Origin: Cyclobacteriaceae bacterium
Lineage (GTDB): Bacteria > Bacteroidota > Bacteroidia > Cytophagales > Cyclobacteriaceae
Reading direction: 5' to 3'
Length of the DNA: 64,000 nucleotides
Assembly: GCA_019638275.1 (NCBI GenBank)
Contig: JAHBUC010000003.1
Span: forward strand, 248,001 to 312,000
The notes beneath the pieces are model-generated. The model had not been told where the DNA came from. It did not search any database and was given only the letters and a program-made list of their open reading frames with translations. Made by a program: the position numbers and the translations under genes. Of the stretch, positions 1-8,804 are shown in pieces (within the stretch, counting starts at the first letter, position 1; every line of letters starts with the position of its first letter).

Positions 1-2
1 TA

Positions 3-1097
3 GACCGTGACGGCACCTTAATCATCGAACCTCCGGATGAGCAAATAGACAGCCTGGAAAAACTGGAATTCTATCCTGGAGTAATTCGTTGGCTTAGTCA
101 GCTTACAGCCGAAACCGATTACGAATTGGTGATGGTGACTAACCAGGATGGATTGGGTACGCAAAAATTTCCGGAAGAAACCTTTTGGCCTGCGCATGAA
201 AAGATGTTGAAAATACTGGAAGGAGAAGGCATCCGGTTTTCTAAAATTTTCATTGATAAATCTTTTCCGCACGAAAATAAACCTACACGCAAACCGGGTA
301 TCGGTATGCTTACGGAATTTCTTTCAGGGAATTATGACTTAAACAACTCCTATGTTATAGGCGACAGGCTTACCGATGTTGAACTGGCAAAAAATCTGGG
401 CTGTAAAGCCATTCTGATCAACAACGGATCGCTTACAGAAAAGTTGAATGCGTCTGAGTTTGCAGGATCGAACAGTCTGACCACCACGGATTGGAAAACC
501 CTCTACGAGTTTCTCTCAAAAACCCCACGTGTCGGAACAGTAGACCGTAAAACAAAAGAGACTGACATTTCTATTACAGTAAACCTGGATGGAAACGGAA
601 AATCATCCATCAGCACTGGATTAGCTTTTTTTGATCACATGCTCGATCAACTCGCACGTCATGGAAATTTTGATTTAACTGTTCATACCAAAGGCGACCT
701 GCACATTGATGAACACCACACCATTGAAGATACAGCACTGGCATTGGGTGAAGCATTTCTGAAAGCACTGGGCAGCAAACGCGGCATTGAACGATACGGA
801 TTTGCGTTGCCCATGGATGATTGCCTGGCGCAAGTAGCCCTCGACTTTGGCGGAAGACCTTGGTTAGTTTGGGAAGCCGAATTCAAGCGGGAAAAAATTG
901 GCGAAATGCCTACAGAAATGTTTTTGCATTTTTTCAAATCATTTTCCGACACCGCCAAATGCAACCTGAACATTAAAGCAGAAGGCACGAACGAACATCA
1001 TAAAATAGAAGCCATTTTCAAAGCATTCGCTAAAGCAATCAAGATGGCCGTAAAAAAAGAAGGAAGTGAATTACCGAGCACAAAAGGCGTATTATAA
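3..1097 (+). CDS. hisB: HisB, histidinol-phosphatase / imidazoleglycerol-phosphate dehydratase, 5' partial
   Basis: Bifunctional enzyme of histidine biosynthesis, steps 6 and 8. The frame is open from the window edge and begins with DRDGT, the HAD-phosphatase nucleophile motif, so only the first few residues are missing. The HAD half continues through [10 protein letters not shown] and a [12 protein letters not shown] motif near its end. A linker ([15 protein letters not shown]) leads into the dehydratase half, marked by [13 protein letters not shown] and [16 protein letters not shown], whose histidines bind the metal, and by a second [15 protein letters not shown] motif. It is followed by hisH after a short repeat-bearing gap. 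The first in-frame ATG inside the window is internal to the HAD domain and is not the start. Apart from the edge truncation it looks intact. Confidence 0.95.
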   Translation, partial: DRDGTLIIEPPDEQIDSLEKLEFYPGVIRWLSQLTAETDYELVMVTNQDGLGTQKFPEETFWPAHEKMLKILEGEGIRFSKIFIDKSFPHENKPTRKPGIGMLTEFLSGNYDLNNSYVIGDRLTDVELAKNLGCKAILINNGSLTEKLNASEFAGSNSLTTTDWKTLYEFLSKTPRVGTVDRKTKETDISITVNLDGNGKSSISTGLAFFDHMLDQLARHGNFDLTVHTKGDLHIDEHHTIEDTALALGEAFLKALGSKRGIERYGFALPMDDCLAQVALDFGGRPWLVWEAEFKREKIGEMPTEMFLHFFKSFSDTAKCNLNIKAEGTNEHHKIEAIFKAFAKAIKMAVKKEGSELPSTKGVL

Positions 1098-1099
1098 AA

Positions 1100-1171
1100 C
1101 TTAGCGCCTCTGCGTCTTTGCGGTAGATTGGTTCGACTCTATTTTAATCGCTAAGGTGCTAAGACGCAAAG
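1100..1171. repeat. Intergenic inverted repeat (CTTTGCGGT / ACCGCTAAGG family)
   Basis: The gap between hisB and hisH holds an imperfect inverted repeat. The left arm carries TTAGCGCCTCTGCGTCTTTG and the right arm CGCTAAGGTGCTAAGACGCA. A related arm pair lies at 60762-60822. Such dispersed palindromes are common between genes in Bacteroidota. The function is unknown. Confidence 0.7.
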
Positions 1172-1180
1172 AAATTAACT

Positions 1181-1765
1181 ATGAAAACTGTAATCTTAAA
1201 ATACAACGCAGGCAACATCCAATCCGTGTCGCATGCACTCGAACTATTGGTTGTTGACTTTGAGATAACCGATGAGGTTGAAAAAATTCAGTCGGCCGAT
1301 AAGGTTATTTTTCCAGGAGTGGGTGAAGCCAGCACCACAATGGCGTATTTAAAAAATAAAAAGCTCGATCAGGTAATACGCGATTTGAAACAACCTGTGC
1401 TGGGAATTTGTTTAGGCATGCAACTGATGTGCAAACATTCGGAAGAAAACGATATATCATGTCTGGGCATCTTTGATGAGGTTGTAAAGAAGTTCGAGGC
1501 GTCAAAAGAATTCAAAGTACCACACATGGGCTGGAATAACCTGACCTTGACAAACAGTTGGCCAGAGAAGGCGTTAGAGAACAGCAGCGTGTACTTTGTG
1601 CACAGTTATTATGTGCCGGTCAATGAATTTACCACAGCTGTCAGTGATTATATTGTACCGTTCAGCGCAGCCATGAAAAAAGATAACTTTTATGCTGTGC
1701 AATTTCATCCGGAAAAATCCGCGCAGGCAGGAGAGAGAATTTTGAAAAGCTTCTTAGCTATATGA
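1181..1765 (+). CDS. hisH: HisH, glutaminase subunit of imidazole glycerol-phosphate synthase
   Basis: Class I glutamine amidotransferase that releases ammonia from glutamine and passes it to HisF for the fifth step of histidine synthesis. The nucleophile elbow GICLGMQLM contains the catalytic cysteine, and FHPEKS near the C-terminus contains the catalytic His and Glu. The N-terminus (MKTVILKYNAGNIQSV) and FPGVGEA match the family. The length of 194 residues is normal. Its TGA stop overlaps the hisA start in an ATGA junction, which suggests translational coupling. Its partner hisF lies two genes downstream. Confidence 0.97.
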   Translation: MKTVILKYNAGNIQSVSHALELLVVDFEITDEVEKIQSADKVIFPGVGEASTTMAYLKNKKLDQVIRDLKQPVLGICLGMQLMCKHSEENDISCLGIFDEVVKKFEASKEFKVPHMGWNNLTLTNSWPEKALENSSVYFVHSYYVPVNEFTTAVSDYIVPFSAAMKKDNFYAVQFHPEKSAQAGERILKSFLAI

Positions 1766-2481
1766 AGATTATACCCGCCATTGATATTATTGACGGACAG
1801 TGCGTGCGCCTATCGCAAGGTGATTACGCAAAGAAGAAAGTTTATGAAACTGATCCGGTTACTGTTGTCCGTACATTTGAAGCAGCGGGACTTGAATACC
1901 TGCACCTGGTCGATCTGGATGGAGCAAGAAAGGGTAAGGTAACAAACTGGAAAGTTGTGGAAGCCATCTGCAAAAGTACTTCGTTGAAAGTTGATTTTGG
2001 CGGAGGCATTAAAACCAAATCGGAAATACGACAACTGCTGGAATTAGGTGTAAAGCAAGTTAACCTGGGCAGTGTGGCGGTGAAGGAGCCTGAGAAAGTT
2101 TCAATATGGGTTGATGAATTTGGCGCGGATAAAATTATTCTCAGTGCCGATGTTCGGGATGAGCAAATCGCCATCAGCGGATGGACGGAAACCTCTTCCT
2201 TATCAATTCAGGATTTCATTTCCAACTACCAAACGATTGGCATTACCTACGTTACCTGCACTGATATTAGTAAGGATGGCATGCTTGGCGGACCTAATGT
2301 AGATTTGTATATGAAGTTACTCAAACAATTTTCTTCATTAAAACTGATCGCCAGCGGTGGCGTGAGTAGCCTCGATGACCTTAAGCAACTAAAAGCTGCA
2401 GGCTTGTTCGGTGCCATTGTCGGTAAAGCCATTTACGAAGGACGGGTTAGCTTAACCGAACTCCAAACCATCAACCATTAG
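1762..2481 (+). CDS. hisA: HisA, phosphoribosylformimino-5-aminoimidazole carboxamide ribotide isomerase
   Basis: TIM-barrel isomerase that catalyses the Amadori rearrangement of ProFAR to PRFAR. Family marks are [20 protein letters not shown] at the N-terminus with the catalytic Asp (AIDI), DFGGGIKT in the middle, [13 protein letters not shown] with the second Asp, and the phosphate-binding ASGGV and [11 protein letters not shown] near the end. It has 239 residues, the usual size. It overlaps hisH by four bases and ends two bases before hisF, so it is tightly packed in the his operon. No anomalies were seen. Confidence 0.97.
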   Translation: MKIIPAIDIIDGQCVRLSQGDYAKKKVYETDPVTVVRTFEAAGLEYLHLVDLDGARKGKVTNWKVVEAICKSTSLKVDFGGGIKTKSEIRQLLELGVKQVNLGSVAVKEPEKVSIWVDEFGADKIILSADVRDEQIAISGWTETSSLSIQDFISNYQTIGITYVTCTDISKDGMLGGPNVDLYMKLLKQFSSLKLIASGGVSSLDDLKQLKAAGLFGAIVGKAIYEGRVSLTELQTINH

Positions 2482-2483
2482 TC

Positions 2484-3239
2484 ATGTTAACGAAACGAAT
2501 AATTCCCTGTCTGGATATTAAAGATGGCCGCACCGTTAAGGGCGTAAACTTTGTTGACTTACGCGATGCCGGAGATCCGGTGGCGTTGGCGTCAGCTTAC
2601 GCAGAACAAGGAGCAGACGAACTTGTATTCCTTGATATTTCCGCTACGCAGGAACAACGCAAAACCTTTGCTTCGCTGGTGAAAGACATTGCGCGACACA
2701 TTAACATACCCTTTACCGTTGGCGGTGGCATTAGTTCGGTTGAAGATGTAGCACCTTTGCTTGAAGCGGGTGCTGACAAAGTGAGTGTGAATTCTTCCGC
2801 TGTCAGAAACCCACAATTGATTAACGAGCTATCAAAAGCTTTCGGGGCGCAGTGTATTGTGTTGGCAATTGATGCCCGAAAAATTGATAATGCCTGGATC
2901 GTGCATACGCATGGCGGAAAAAATCCCACCGATAAAAAACTTTTTACATGGGCTAAAGAAGGTCAGGATCGAGGCGCAGGAGAAATTCTGTTTACCAGCA
3001 TGGATCACGATGGCACGAAAAACGGATATGCAATTGATCCGCTTTCCAAACTGCATGAATTACTAACCATCCCGGTCATCGCCTCAGGCGGTGCGGGAAG
3101 TATGGGACACTTTGCTGATGTATTTGCGCTTGCAAAAGCAGATGCCGCATTAGCCGCCAGCGTGTTTCACTTTGGTGAGATTCAGATTCCGGAACTAAAA
3201 ACATTTTTAAAGAATCATAACATTCCCGTACGACTATGA
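2484..3239 (+). CDS. hisF: HisF, cyclase subunit of imidazole glycerol-phosphate synthase
   Basis: TIM-barrel cyclase that turns PRFAR plus HisH-derived ammonia into imidazole glycerol phosphate and AICAR. It begins with [20 protein letters not shown], where CLDI holds the first catalytic Asp. The phosphate-binding motifs [20 protein letters not shown] with the second catalytic Asp, and IASGGAG are all present. The length of 251 residues is typical. The last codons overlap hisIE by four bases (ATGA). HisA and HisF share an ancestral half-barrel, which explains their similarity to one another here. Confidence 0.97.
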   Translation: MLTKRIIPCLDIKDGRTVKGVNFVDLRDAGDPVALASAYAEQGADELVFLDISATQEQRKTFASLVKDIARHINIPFTVGGGISSVEDVAPLLEAGADKVSVNSSAVRNPQLINELSKAFGAQCIVLAIDARKIDNAWIVHTHGGKNPTDKKLFTWAKEGQDRGAGEILFTSMDHDGTKNGYAIDPLSKLHELLTIPVIASGGAGSMGHFADVFALAKADAALAASVFHFGEIQIPELKTFLKNHNIPVRL

Positions 3240-3823
3240 AACCCGATTTCAATAAAAACAACGGACTCATCCCTTGTATTGTTCAAGATAATACAACACT
3301 AAAAGTTTTGATGTTGGGATACATGAACGAAGAGGCGTTGGCCAAAACACAATCAGAAAAACGAGTAACGTTTTTTAGTCGCACAAAAGGAAAACTGTGG
3401 ACTAAAGGAGAAACCTCGGGCAATTTTCTTGAAATTGTAGACATTATTGAGGATTGTGATGCAGATACACTATTGATTAAAGCCAAGCCAACCGGCCCGG
3501 TTTGTCACACTGGCGCTGATACGTGTTTTAATGAATCCAATCAATCGTTTGGATTAAAAGAACTGGAGGCTACCATTCAATCGCGAAAAACAAACCCAAA
3601 AGAAGGATCATACACCACCTCACTATTCCAGGCGGGCATTAACAAAGTAGCACAAAAAGTTGGGGAAGAGGCGGTGGAACTGGTGATTGAATCGAAAGAT
3701 GAAAATGATGAATTGTTCTTAGGTGAAGCAGCTGATTTGATGTATCACTTTCTGGTACTCCTGGCGGCTAAAAATAAAACCCTTTCGGATGTGGAGGGGG
3801 TGTTGAAAAAGCGTCATCAATAA
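3236..3823 (+). CDS. hisIE: HisIE, phosphoribosyl-AMP cyclohydrolase / phosphoribosyl-ATP pyrophosphatase
   Basis: Fused enzyme for steps two and three of histidine synthesis. The N-terminal cyclohydrolase domain (about residues 1-110) shows [28 protein letters not shown] and [12 protein letters not shown], whose cysteines and aspartates bind zinc and magnesium. The C-terminal pyrophosphohydrolase domain shows [14 protein letters not shown] and [14 protein letters not shown], the four-helix NTP-pyrophosphohydrolase signature. At 195 residues it has the usual length for the fusion. It is the last gene of the his operon, since the next gene lies 136 bases away after a small hairpin-forming repeat. 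Confidence 0.96.
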   Translation: MKPDFNKNNGLIPCIVQDNTTLKVLMLGYMNEEALAKTQSEKRVTFFSRTKGKLWTKGETSGNFLEIVDIIEDCDADTLLIKAKPTGPVCHTGADTCFNESNQSFGLKELEATIQSRKTNPKEGSYTTSLFQAGINKVAQKVGEEAVELVIESKDENDELFLGEAADLMYHFLVLLAAKNKTLSDVEGVLKKRHQ

Positions 3824-3834
3824 TATCACGCAAA

Positions 3835-3853
3835 CCTGCCTGCTGCAGACAGG
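3835..3853. repeat. Short hairpin in the gap after hisIE
   Basis: CCTGCCTG is followed by CTG and CAGACAGG, an eight-base stem with one mismatch. Similar short palindromes (GACCTGCCGGGAGGCGGG near 29812 and CCAGCCTGTAGG near 61621) occur in other gaps of the window. It has no T-tract after it, so it is not a good intrinsic terminator. It is probably one arm of a dispersed repeat. Confidence 0.45.
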
Positions 3854-3959
3854 GGCGCGAAGTTCGCAAAGGACCCAAAAAATTCGTTTATCAATGCTTT
3901 TGTCAACCGGCTTACACTAATGCACTTCTAAGTTTTGGGGCAGAATTCTATCTTTCGTC

Positions 3960-4649
3960 ATGAATTCACCCGAAACCAAAATCATCAACGGCTTCCCTTT
4001 TATTCGCCATGTGACTGAGACCTATCCTAAGCAGGAAGTTATTAACCTCAGCAAGTCGTTTTATGAATGGATGAACCAGCGCAGAACGGTACGTGATTTT
4101 TCTGATAAGCCTATTCCGAAAGAAGTCATCGACAACCTGATTCTTACGGCCTCCACAGCACCGAGTGGGGCACATAAACAACCGTGGACGTTTTGTGTAG
4201 TCGAAAATCCGGAGATCAAGAAGAAAATCAGGGAAGCTGCTGAGCAGGAAGAATATGAAAGTTACACCAGCCGCATGAGTGAAGAATGGCTGGAGGATAT
4301 TAAAGCGTTGCAAACCGATTGGCACAAGCCGTTTCTGGAAGTTGCCCCCTGCCTGATTGTGGTCTTTAAAAAAGCCTATGATCTAAAAGAAGATGGAACA
4401 AAGGGGACAAACTATTACGTAAACGAATCGGTTGGGTTGGCGTGTGGATTTTTGTTGGCCGCCATTCATCATGCAGGCTTGGTTGCGCTTACCCATACAC
4501 CCAGTCCGATGAATTTCTTAACTAAAATTTTAAACCGCCCGGAAAATGAGCGGCCGTTTTTGCTGATTCCAGTAGGTTATCCTGCAGAAGAAACATTCGT
4601 TCCCAAACTGGAGCGGAAGTCGCTTCAGGATATTTCAGTGTATTATTAA
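3960..4649 (+). CDS. Nitroreductase-fold flavoprotein, iodotyrosine deiodinase (IYD)-like
   Basis: FMN enzyme of the nitroreductase superfamily, 229 residues. RRTVRDFS, APSGAHKQPW and PVGYPAEE are FMN-binding segments of the fold. Compared with vertebrate iodotyrosine deiodinase from memory, it is unusually close. The stretch EEYESYTSRM through TDWHKPFL keeps a Glu, a Tyr four residues on, and a Lys 21 residues after that, the spacing of the Glu-Tyr-Lys set that grips the halotyrosine zwitterion. Reductive dehalogenation of halogenated tyrosine is therefore a reasonable inference, though the true bacterial substrate is unknown. A TATCTTTC sequence at 3949-3956 resembles the -7 promoter element with a very short leader. 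It stands alone between hisIE and a convergent lipoprotein gene. Confidence 0.85.
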   Translation: MNSPETKIINGFPFIRHVTETYPKQEVINLSKSFYEWMNQRRTVRDFSDKPIPKEVIDNLILTASTAPSGAHKQPWTFCVVENPEIKKKIREAAEQEEYESYTSRMSEEWLEDIKALQTDWHKPFLEVAPCLIVVFKKAYDLKEDGTKGTNYYVNESVGLACGFLLAAIHHAGLVALTHTPSPMNFLTKILNRPENERPFLLIPVGYPAEETFVPKLERKSLQDISVYY

Positions 4650-4690
4650 ATTTTCCAAGCTAATCGCCTGGGAAATGAACCACCGCTGAT

Positions 4691-5263
4691 TTATCTATAA
4701 TTATTATTCTTGGGATAAACTTTAACGTACGTGAGTTTATACGTAATCACTACATCATTTTTTGTTTCCGTGTAAACACCATCCAGAATATCGGGTTTGT
4801 TTTTGTCATACAGAAATGTAAACGTGAGCACTTTACCCTTGGGTTCGAAATGTTTGTAGATGAATCCTCCGCCTTCAGCCAATTCATTCAACTCGGCTAC
4901 AATCGGGTAGCGTGGTGCATTTTTTTCCTCCAACGAAATTTCAACATATTCAGTATTGGAGCCGGGCCAATCTTTCAGAATAGCCACGCGTGCATAATTA
5001 TCCTTTCGCTCAATGGTGCGCTCACGCTCAACGGATGACAACAATGATTTTCCTTTGCGTATTACCTCTCCTGATACGGTGTAAATTCCTTCAATGGAAG
5101 GTTCGTTACCATGTGTCTTGGCAATATACCTTCTGATCATCCCCTCCAAATCAACCTCATCGTATATTGATTTTTTGGGCGCTGCGGGTTTCACCGGTTT
5201 CACCATATACAAACAGGATGTCATGGCGAAAAACATAAACACACAGATGAGTCGTGTAAGCAT
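4691..5263 (-). CDS. Putative lipoprotein of unknown function
   Basis: 190 residues. It opens with a short signal peptide ending in a lipobox (FFAMTSC), so it should be lipidated at Cys17 or nearby and anchored in a membrane. The mature part begins with a proline- and lysine-rich linker and then appears to be beta-rich, with VSGEVIRKGKSLLSSVERER and KGKVLTFTFLY. No family was recognised. It starts four bases from the stop of the flavoprotein gene upstream on the same strand, so the two probably share a transcript, but this gives no clear clue to function. Confidence 0.75.
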   Translation of the reverse strand: MLTRLICVFMFFAMTSCLYMVKPVKPAAPKKSIYDEVDLEGMIRRYIAKTHGNEPSIEGIYTVSGEVIRKGKSLLSSVERERTIERKDNYARVAILKDWPGSNTEYVEISLEEKNAPRYPIVAELNELAEGGGFIYKHFEPKGKVLTFTFLYDKNKPDILDGVYTETKNDVVITYKLTYVKVYPKNNNYR

Positions 5264-5266
5264 AAA

Positions 5267-6742
5267 TCAAAAAATCATATCCTGATAACTTCCTTGTGTT
5301 GACGTTCGGCATGAAATACGGGAACGAAGTACACTGGGCTTGAACATGGATTTACCCAGCAACATACGCACACACTCCTGGATACCTTCCGTAATGGATG
5401 GATGCGGATGCACGCACTCAGCCAGTTCATCAATTCCCTTATCCATACTGATCAACAACGCCACTGCCTGAATGGCACTGGATGCATGAAGCCCTACTAC
5501 TTTCATGCCGAGAATTTTCATTTGGTCATCATTGGTAACCAATAATTTGATAAATCCCTGTGTGTTCCGCTTGGCTATTGCCCTTGATATGCAACTATAG
5601 TCGAGCGTTACCACCCGATAATCCATACCTTTTTCACGGGCTTGTGTTTCATTTAATCCCACCCCTGCTACCTCCGGACTTAAAAACATAATGGTGCTGA
5701 TGTTTTCATACACCAGCTTCCTTTGTGGATTGCCGAAAATCTTCTCCACGGCATAACGTCCTTCCAATTCTCCCACGTTTACCAGCGAAATATCTGCAGT
5801 GATGTCGCCTACAGCATAAATGTTGGATACATTGGTCTGCGTATCGTTATCCTCTATTCCACGTTTGGAGATATGGATGTCCACTTCGTTCGGATCCCAT
5901 AATGACTCATAGTTGGGCACACGCCCTACAGAAACCAATGCCTTCTCTACATTAAATACTTCTTTGCTTCCATCGGTATACTCCAACTCGTACTCCACTC
6001 TGCCATTTTTAACCTCCATACGCACTAACTGCGATTTCCTGTGAATGAGCACACCGTTATTTTCCATGTTTCGCTCAATCACACGCACCACATCCTCGTC
6101 CTCAAAAGGCAAAATGCGATCGCCCTTATCAATCAGGTGCACCTTGGTTTTTCCGAAACCAGAGAAAATAGTTGCATACTCACACCCGATCACCCCGGCC
6201 CCTACAATCACCATGCTTTCAGGAAAATCTTCCATGGCTTCAATGCCATCGCTGGTCATTATAATTTTCTCATCAATAGGCAATTCTGGTAAATACCGCG
6301 GGCGACTACCTGTGGCCAGAATAACATAGTCGGTAGTAACGGTGGTTTTTTCAACCTCCCCGGTTATTTCTACCTCATGTTGGCTTAATAATTTCGCTGA
6401 CCCTCTGTAAAAAGTAAAATATCCGGAACTTTTAAGCAGTTCCATATGCTCAAGCAACAGGTTTTTGCGTTCCTGAACTGCCCGGTGTACCTCGGCCTGT
6501 ATCTCCTTATAATCCACACTGGGCGCCTGGATGTTATAGCGCTTCAGGTTCTTTCTGAATGAGGCCGTTTCCCGCGATAGTTCCCACCAGGTTTTGGATG
6601 ACAATGCACCGTTAGTTACACCCGCACCACCAACCTTACCTTTCTCCACCAGTAAAACTTTTTTCTTAAAATCGATAGCCCGCATGGCGGCCGCATACCC
6701 GGATGGACCGGCACCAATTACAACAAGATCAAACTTTTCCAT
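5267..6742 (-). CDS. Dihydrolipoamide-dehydrogenase-like FAD/NAD oxidoreductase lacking the redox cysteines
   Basis: 491-residue member of the pyridine nucleotide-disulfide oxidoreductase family. FAD binding is shown by VVIGAGPSGYAAAMRA at residues 7-22 and NIYAVGDIT, NAD(P) binding by MVIVGAGVIGCEYATIF, and the C-terminal dimerisation domain ends with HPHPSITE, which keeps the His-Glu pair. In active disulfide reductases the first helix reads GGTCLNxGCIPSK. Here it reads GGAGVTNGALSSK, so both cysteines (positions 41 and 46) are replaced by Gly and Ala. It cannot do dithiol chemistry at that site. A transhydrogenase- or oxidase-like role is possible. The start is supported by the FAD motif near the N-terminus. 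Confidence 0.88.
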   Translation of the reverse strand: MEKFDLVVIGAGPSGYAAAMRAIDFKKKVLLVEKGKVGGAGVTNGALSSKTWWELSRETASFRKNLKRYNIQAPSVDYKEIQAEVHRAVQERKNLLLEHMELLKSSGYFTFYRGSAKLLSQHEVEITGEVEKTTVTTDYVILATGSRPRYLPELPIDEKIIMTSDGIEAMEDFPESMVIVGAGVIGCEYATIFSGFGKTKVHLIDKGDRILPFEDEDVVRVIERNMENNGVLIHRKSQLVRMEVKNGRVEYELEYTDGSKEVFNVEKALVSVGRVPNYESLWDPNEVDIHISKRGIEDNDTQTNVSNIYAVGDITADISLVNVGELEGRYAVEKIFGNPQRKLVYENISTIMFLSPEVAGVGLNETQAREKGMDYRVVTLDYSCISRAIAKRNTQGFIKLLVTNDDQMKILGMKVVGLHASSAIQAVALLISMDKGIDELAECVHPHPSITEGIQECVRMLLGKSMFKPSVLRSRISCRTSTQGSYQDMIF

Positions 6743-6818
6743 ACCACAGACAAATAAGGGTGAAAATACGCATATTCTATTAAAGAAAAGGGCTTATATT
6801 AACCCATAAATTCTGCGC

Positions 6819-8804
6819 ATGGAATTCTGGCAGAGGTATTCTACACTTGGCATTTCGGAAAGTACTGAACCTTATCTGTTCAGAAGCATTATTCTTTCCA
6901 ATCGTGTTGCCTTGATAATTATTTTACTGACGGTAACACTGTTGGGCACGCTCACCATCATGTCGGGACTTACCGCAGGTATTCAACGGGCCAGTTTCAG
7001 CTTGATTTTATACTTATCCGTTCCTGTACTGAATTACTTTGGTTACAACCTGTTAAGTCGCTTTCTGATTTCTGTTTCCATACCGGTATTTATCATCATA
7101 CTGATCAGCACAAGTACACAAAGTAGTAGCCCGCTGATCTATAGCGCCTCCTATTTTCCGCCTCGCATTCTTACCATGGCTACCTGTATCATTCCGGTAA
7201 TCGTGTTTGATACGTTCCGCGAAAAGCGCTGGCTTGGCTTAAGTTTGTTTGTGTGCATGATCTGCATTGTGGGGTACGACTTTGTTATTCAGCTTTTTGG
7301 TCGCTCGGTTGATTTTTACAGTAACCGGAATGTTTTCCTGTACTACAACCTGGTATTTTTCATCGAGTTCATTGCCCTGGTCTCAACAGCCTTTATGTTG
7401 AAACGAATGGTTGACGAATCGGACAACAAAAATTTTGAACTTCTTCGGACTCAGGAAATCAATAACCGGGAACTGATCAAGCAGAATTACCAGTTAGCGC
7501 AACTAAATCAGGAAGTTGAAACCCAGAATGAAGAAATGGTTTCGCAGGCAGAAGAACTGAGGGCCAACCAGGAGAAACTTGCTGATGCGTATGAAGTTAT
7601 TCAGAAACAAAAGGAACAGCTTCATATTCACAATGAACATCTTGAAGATCTGGTAGCGCAAAAAAATAAAGAGCTCATTGATGCCAACGAGGAACTTTCG
7701 AAATACAACAGTGAGCTTCGCCAGTTTTCACACACCATTTCGCATAACCTGCGTGCACCTGTAGCCCGTCTTATCGGATTAGAGAACCTGCTCTCGATGG
7801 ATACCGATGGACTTTCGGATAATCAACGGCAACTGATGGCCTTGCTTAAACAATCAGCTCACGAACTGGATGCCATCATTCGCGATCTGAACAAGATCAT
7901 CGATATCCGGAATGATATTTACAGGATTAAAGAAAAAATAATCTTTCAGCAGGAGTTTGACCGGGTGCATCAAAGCCTGGAACACCAAATACCCGAGAAC
8001 ACAGAGTTTCTAATCGACTTTTCTGAAGCCTCCTTCATCTATACCATACGCCCGCTGCTCAACAGCATACTCTTTAACCTGTTGAGCAATGCAATAAAAT
8101 ACCGTTCGCATAATCGCAAGTTGGTCATCTCGGTTTCAACCAAACATTTGGATGAGGGTATTCTACTCACCTTTGCTGACAACGGACTTGGAATGAACCT
8201 GGAGCAATTTGGCAAAGACCTGTTTGGTATGTACAAAAGATTTCATACTCACACAGATGGAAAGGGACTGGGTTTATACCTGGTGAAATCGCAGGTAGAA
8301 ACATTGGGGGGCACAATTTCCGTTACCAGCGAATTAAACGGAGGCACTAAATTCACCATTTTCTTTAAACATGTTGATGCCGTTGACGGGCAGATTTGTT
8401 TCGACAGCGAGTACGGGCAGATTTACTATAACGCACGATCAAATACAGCCGGGGTGAGTTGGAAAAAACAAGTGACCAGCGAAGCCTACCGCGCACTCTT
8501 TGCCAAGTGCATTGATGTATTGCGAATCTATAACACCCCATACTGGATTTCTGATTTACGTAAACAAGGCCACATTTCGCCAGACGATCAGATTTGGATG
8601 GTGTCCACGATTATACCGGATGCTGTGCGGAATGGTTTATTCAGAATTGTTGTGGTTTATGATCCTGCGCAGCATAATGCAGATTACCGTGAGCGCATAA
8701 AGATGGCGATTGAAAAAGGGGGTAGCAAAGTTGAATTTACAACCACCACCAAAGAAGCTGAAACATTGATTGAGGAAGAAATAAGAAAACAAACAGACGC
8801 TTAG
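6819..8804 (+). CDS. Membrane sensor histidine kinase with C-terminal extension
   Basis: 661 residues. The first 200 residues hold about six hydrophobic segments. They are followed by a long coiled coil (about 205-300, rich in Gln, Glu and Lys). The phosphoacceptor motif SHTISHNLRAPVARL places the likely phosphorylated histidine at H309. The ATPase domain has the N-box LLSNAIKYRS, the G1 box FADNGLGM and the G2 box GKGLGLYLVKSQVE. About 150 residues follow the kinase core (from about 515), beginning with GQIYYNARSNTAGVSW and containing WISDLRKQGHISPDDQIW. This part looks like the STAS/SpoIIAA-type small proteins of Bacteroidota, here fused to a kinase. No response regulator is adjacent. The last bases overlap the convergent ctlX-like gene by four. 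Confidence 0.88.
   Translation: MEFWQRYSTLGISESTEPYLFRSIILSNRVALIIILLTVTLLGTLTIMSGLTAGIQRASFSLILYLSVPVLNYFGYNLLSRFLISVSIPVFIIILISTSTQSSSPLIYSASYFPPRILTMATCIIPVIVFDTFREKRWLGLSLFVCMICIVGYDFVIQLFGRSVDFYSNRNVFLYYNLVFFIEFIALVSTAFMLKRMVDESDNKNFELLRTQEINNRELIKQNYQLAQLNQEVETQNEEMVSQAEELRANQEKLADAYEVIQKQKEQLHIHNEHLEDLVAQKNKELIDANEELSKYNSELRQFSHTISHNLRAPVARLIGLENLLSMDTDGLSDNQRQLMALLKQSAHELDAIIRDLNKIIDIRNDIYRIKEKIIFQQEFDRVHQSLEHQIPENTEFLIDFSEASFIYTIRPLLNSILFNLLSNAIKYRSHNRKLVISVSTKHLDEGILLTFADNGLGMNLEQFGKDLFGMYKRFHTHTDGKGLGLYLVKSQVETLGGTISVTSELNGGTKFTIFFKHVDAVDGQICFDSEYGQIYYNARSNTAGVSWKKQVTSEAYRALFAKCIDVLRIYNTPYWISDLRKQGHISPDDQIWMVSTIIPDAVRNGLFRIVVVYDPAQHNADYRERIKMAIEKGGSKVEFTTTTKEAETLIEEEIRKQTDA

Noticed and set aside
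126..1097. HisB starting at the first ATG of the window
   Set aside because: The frame is open upstream to base 3 and encodes the DRDGT nucleophile motif, so the ATG is internal and the true start is outside the window.
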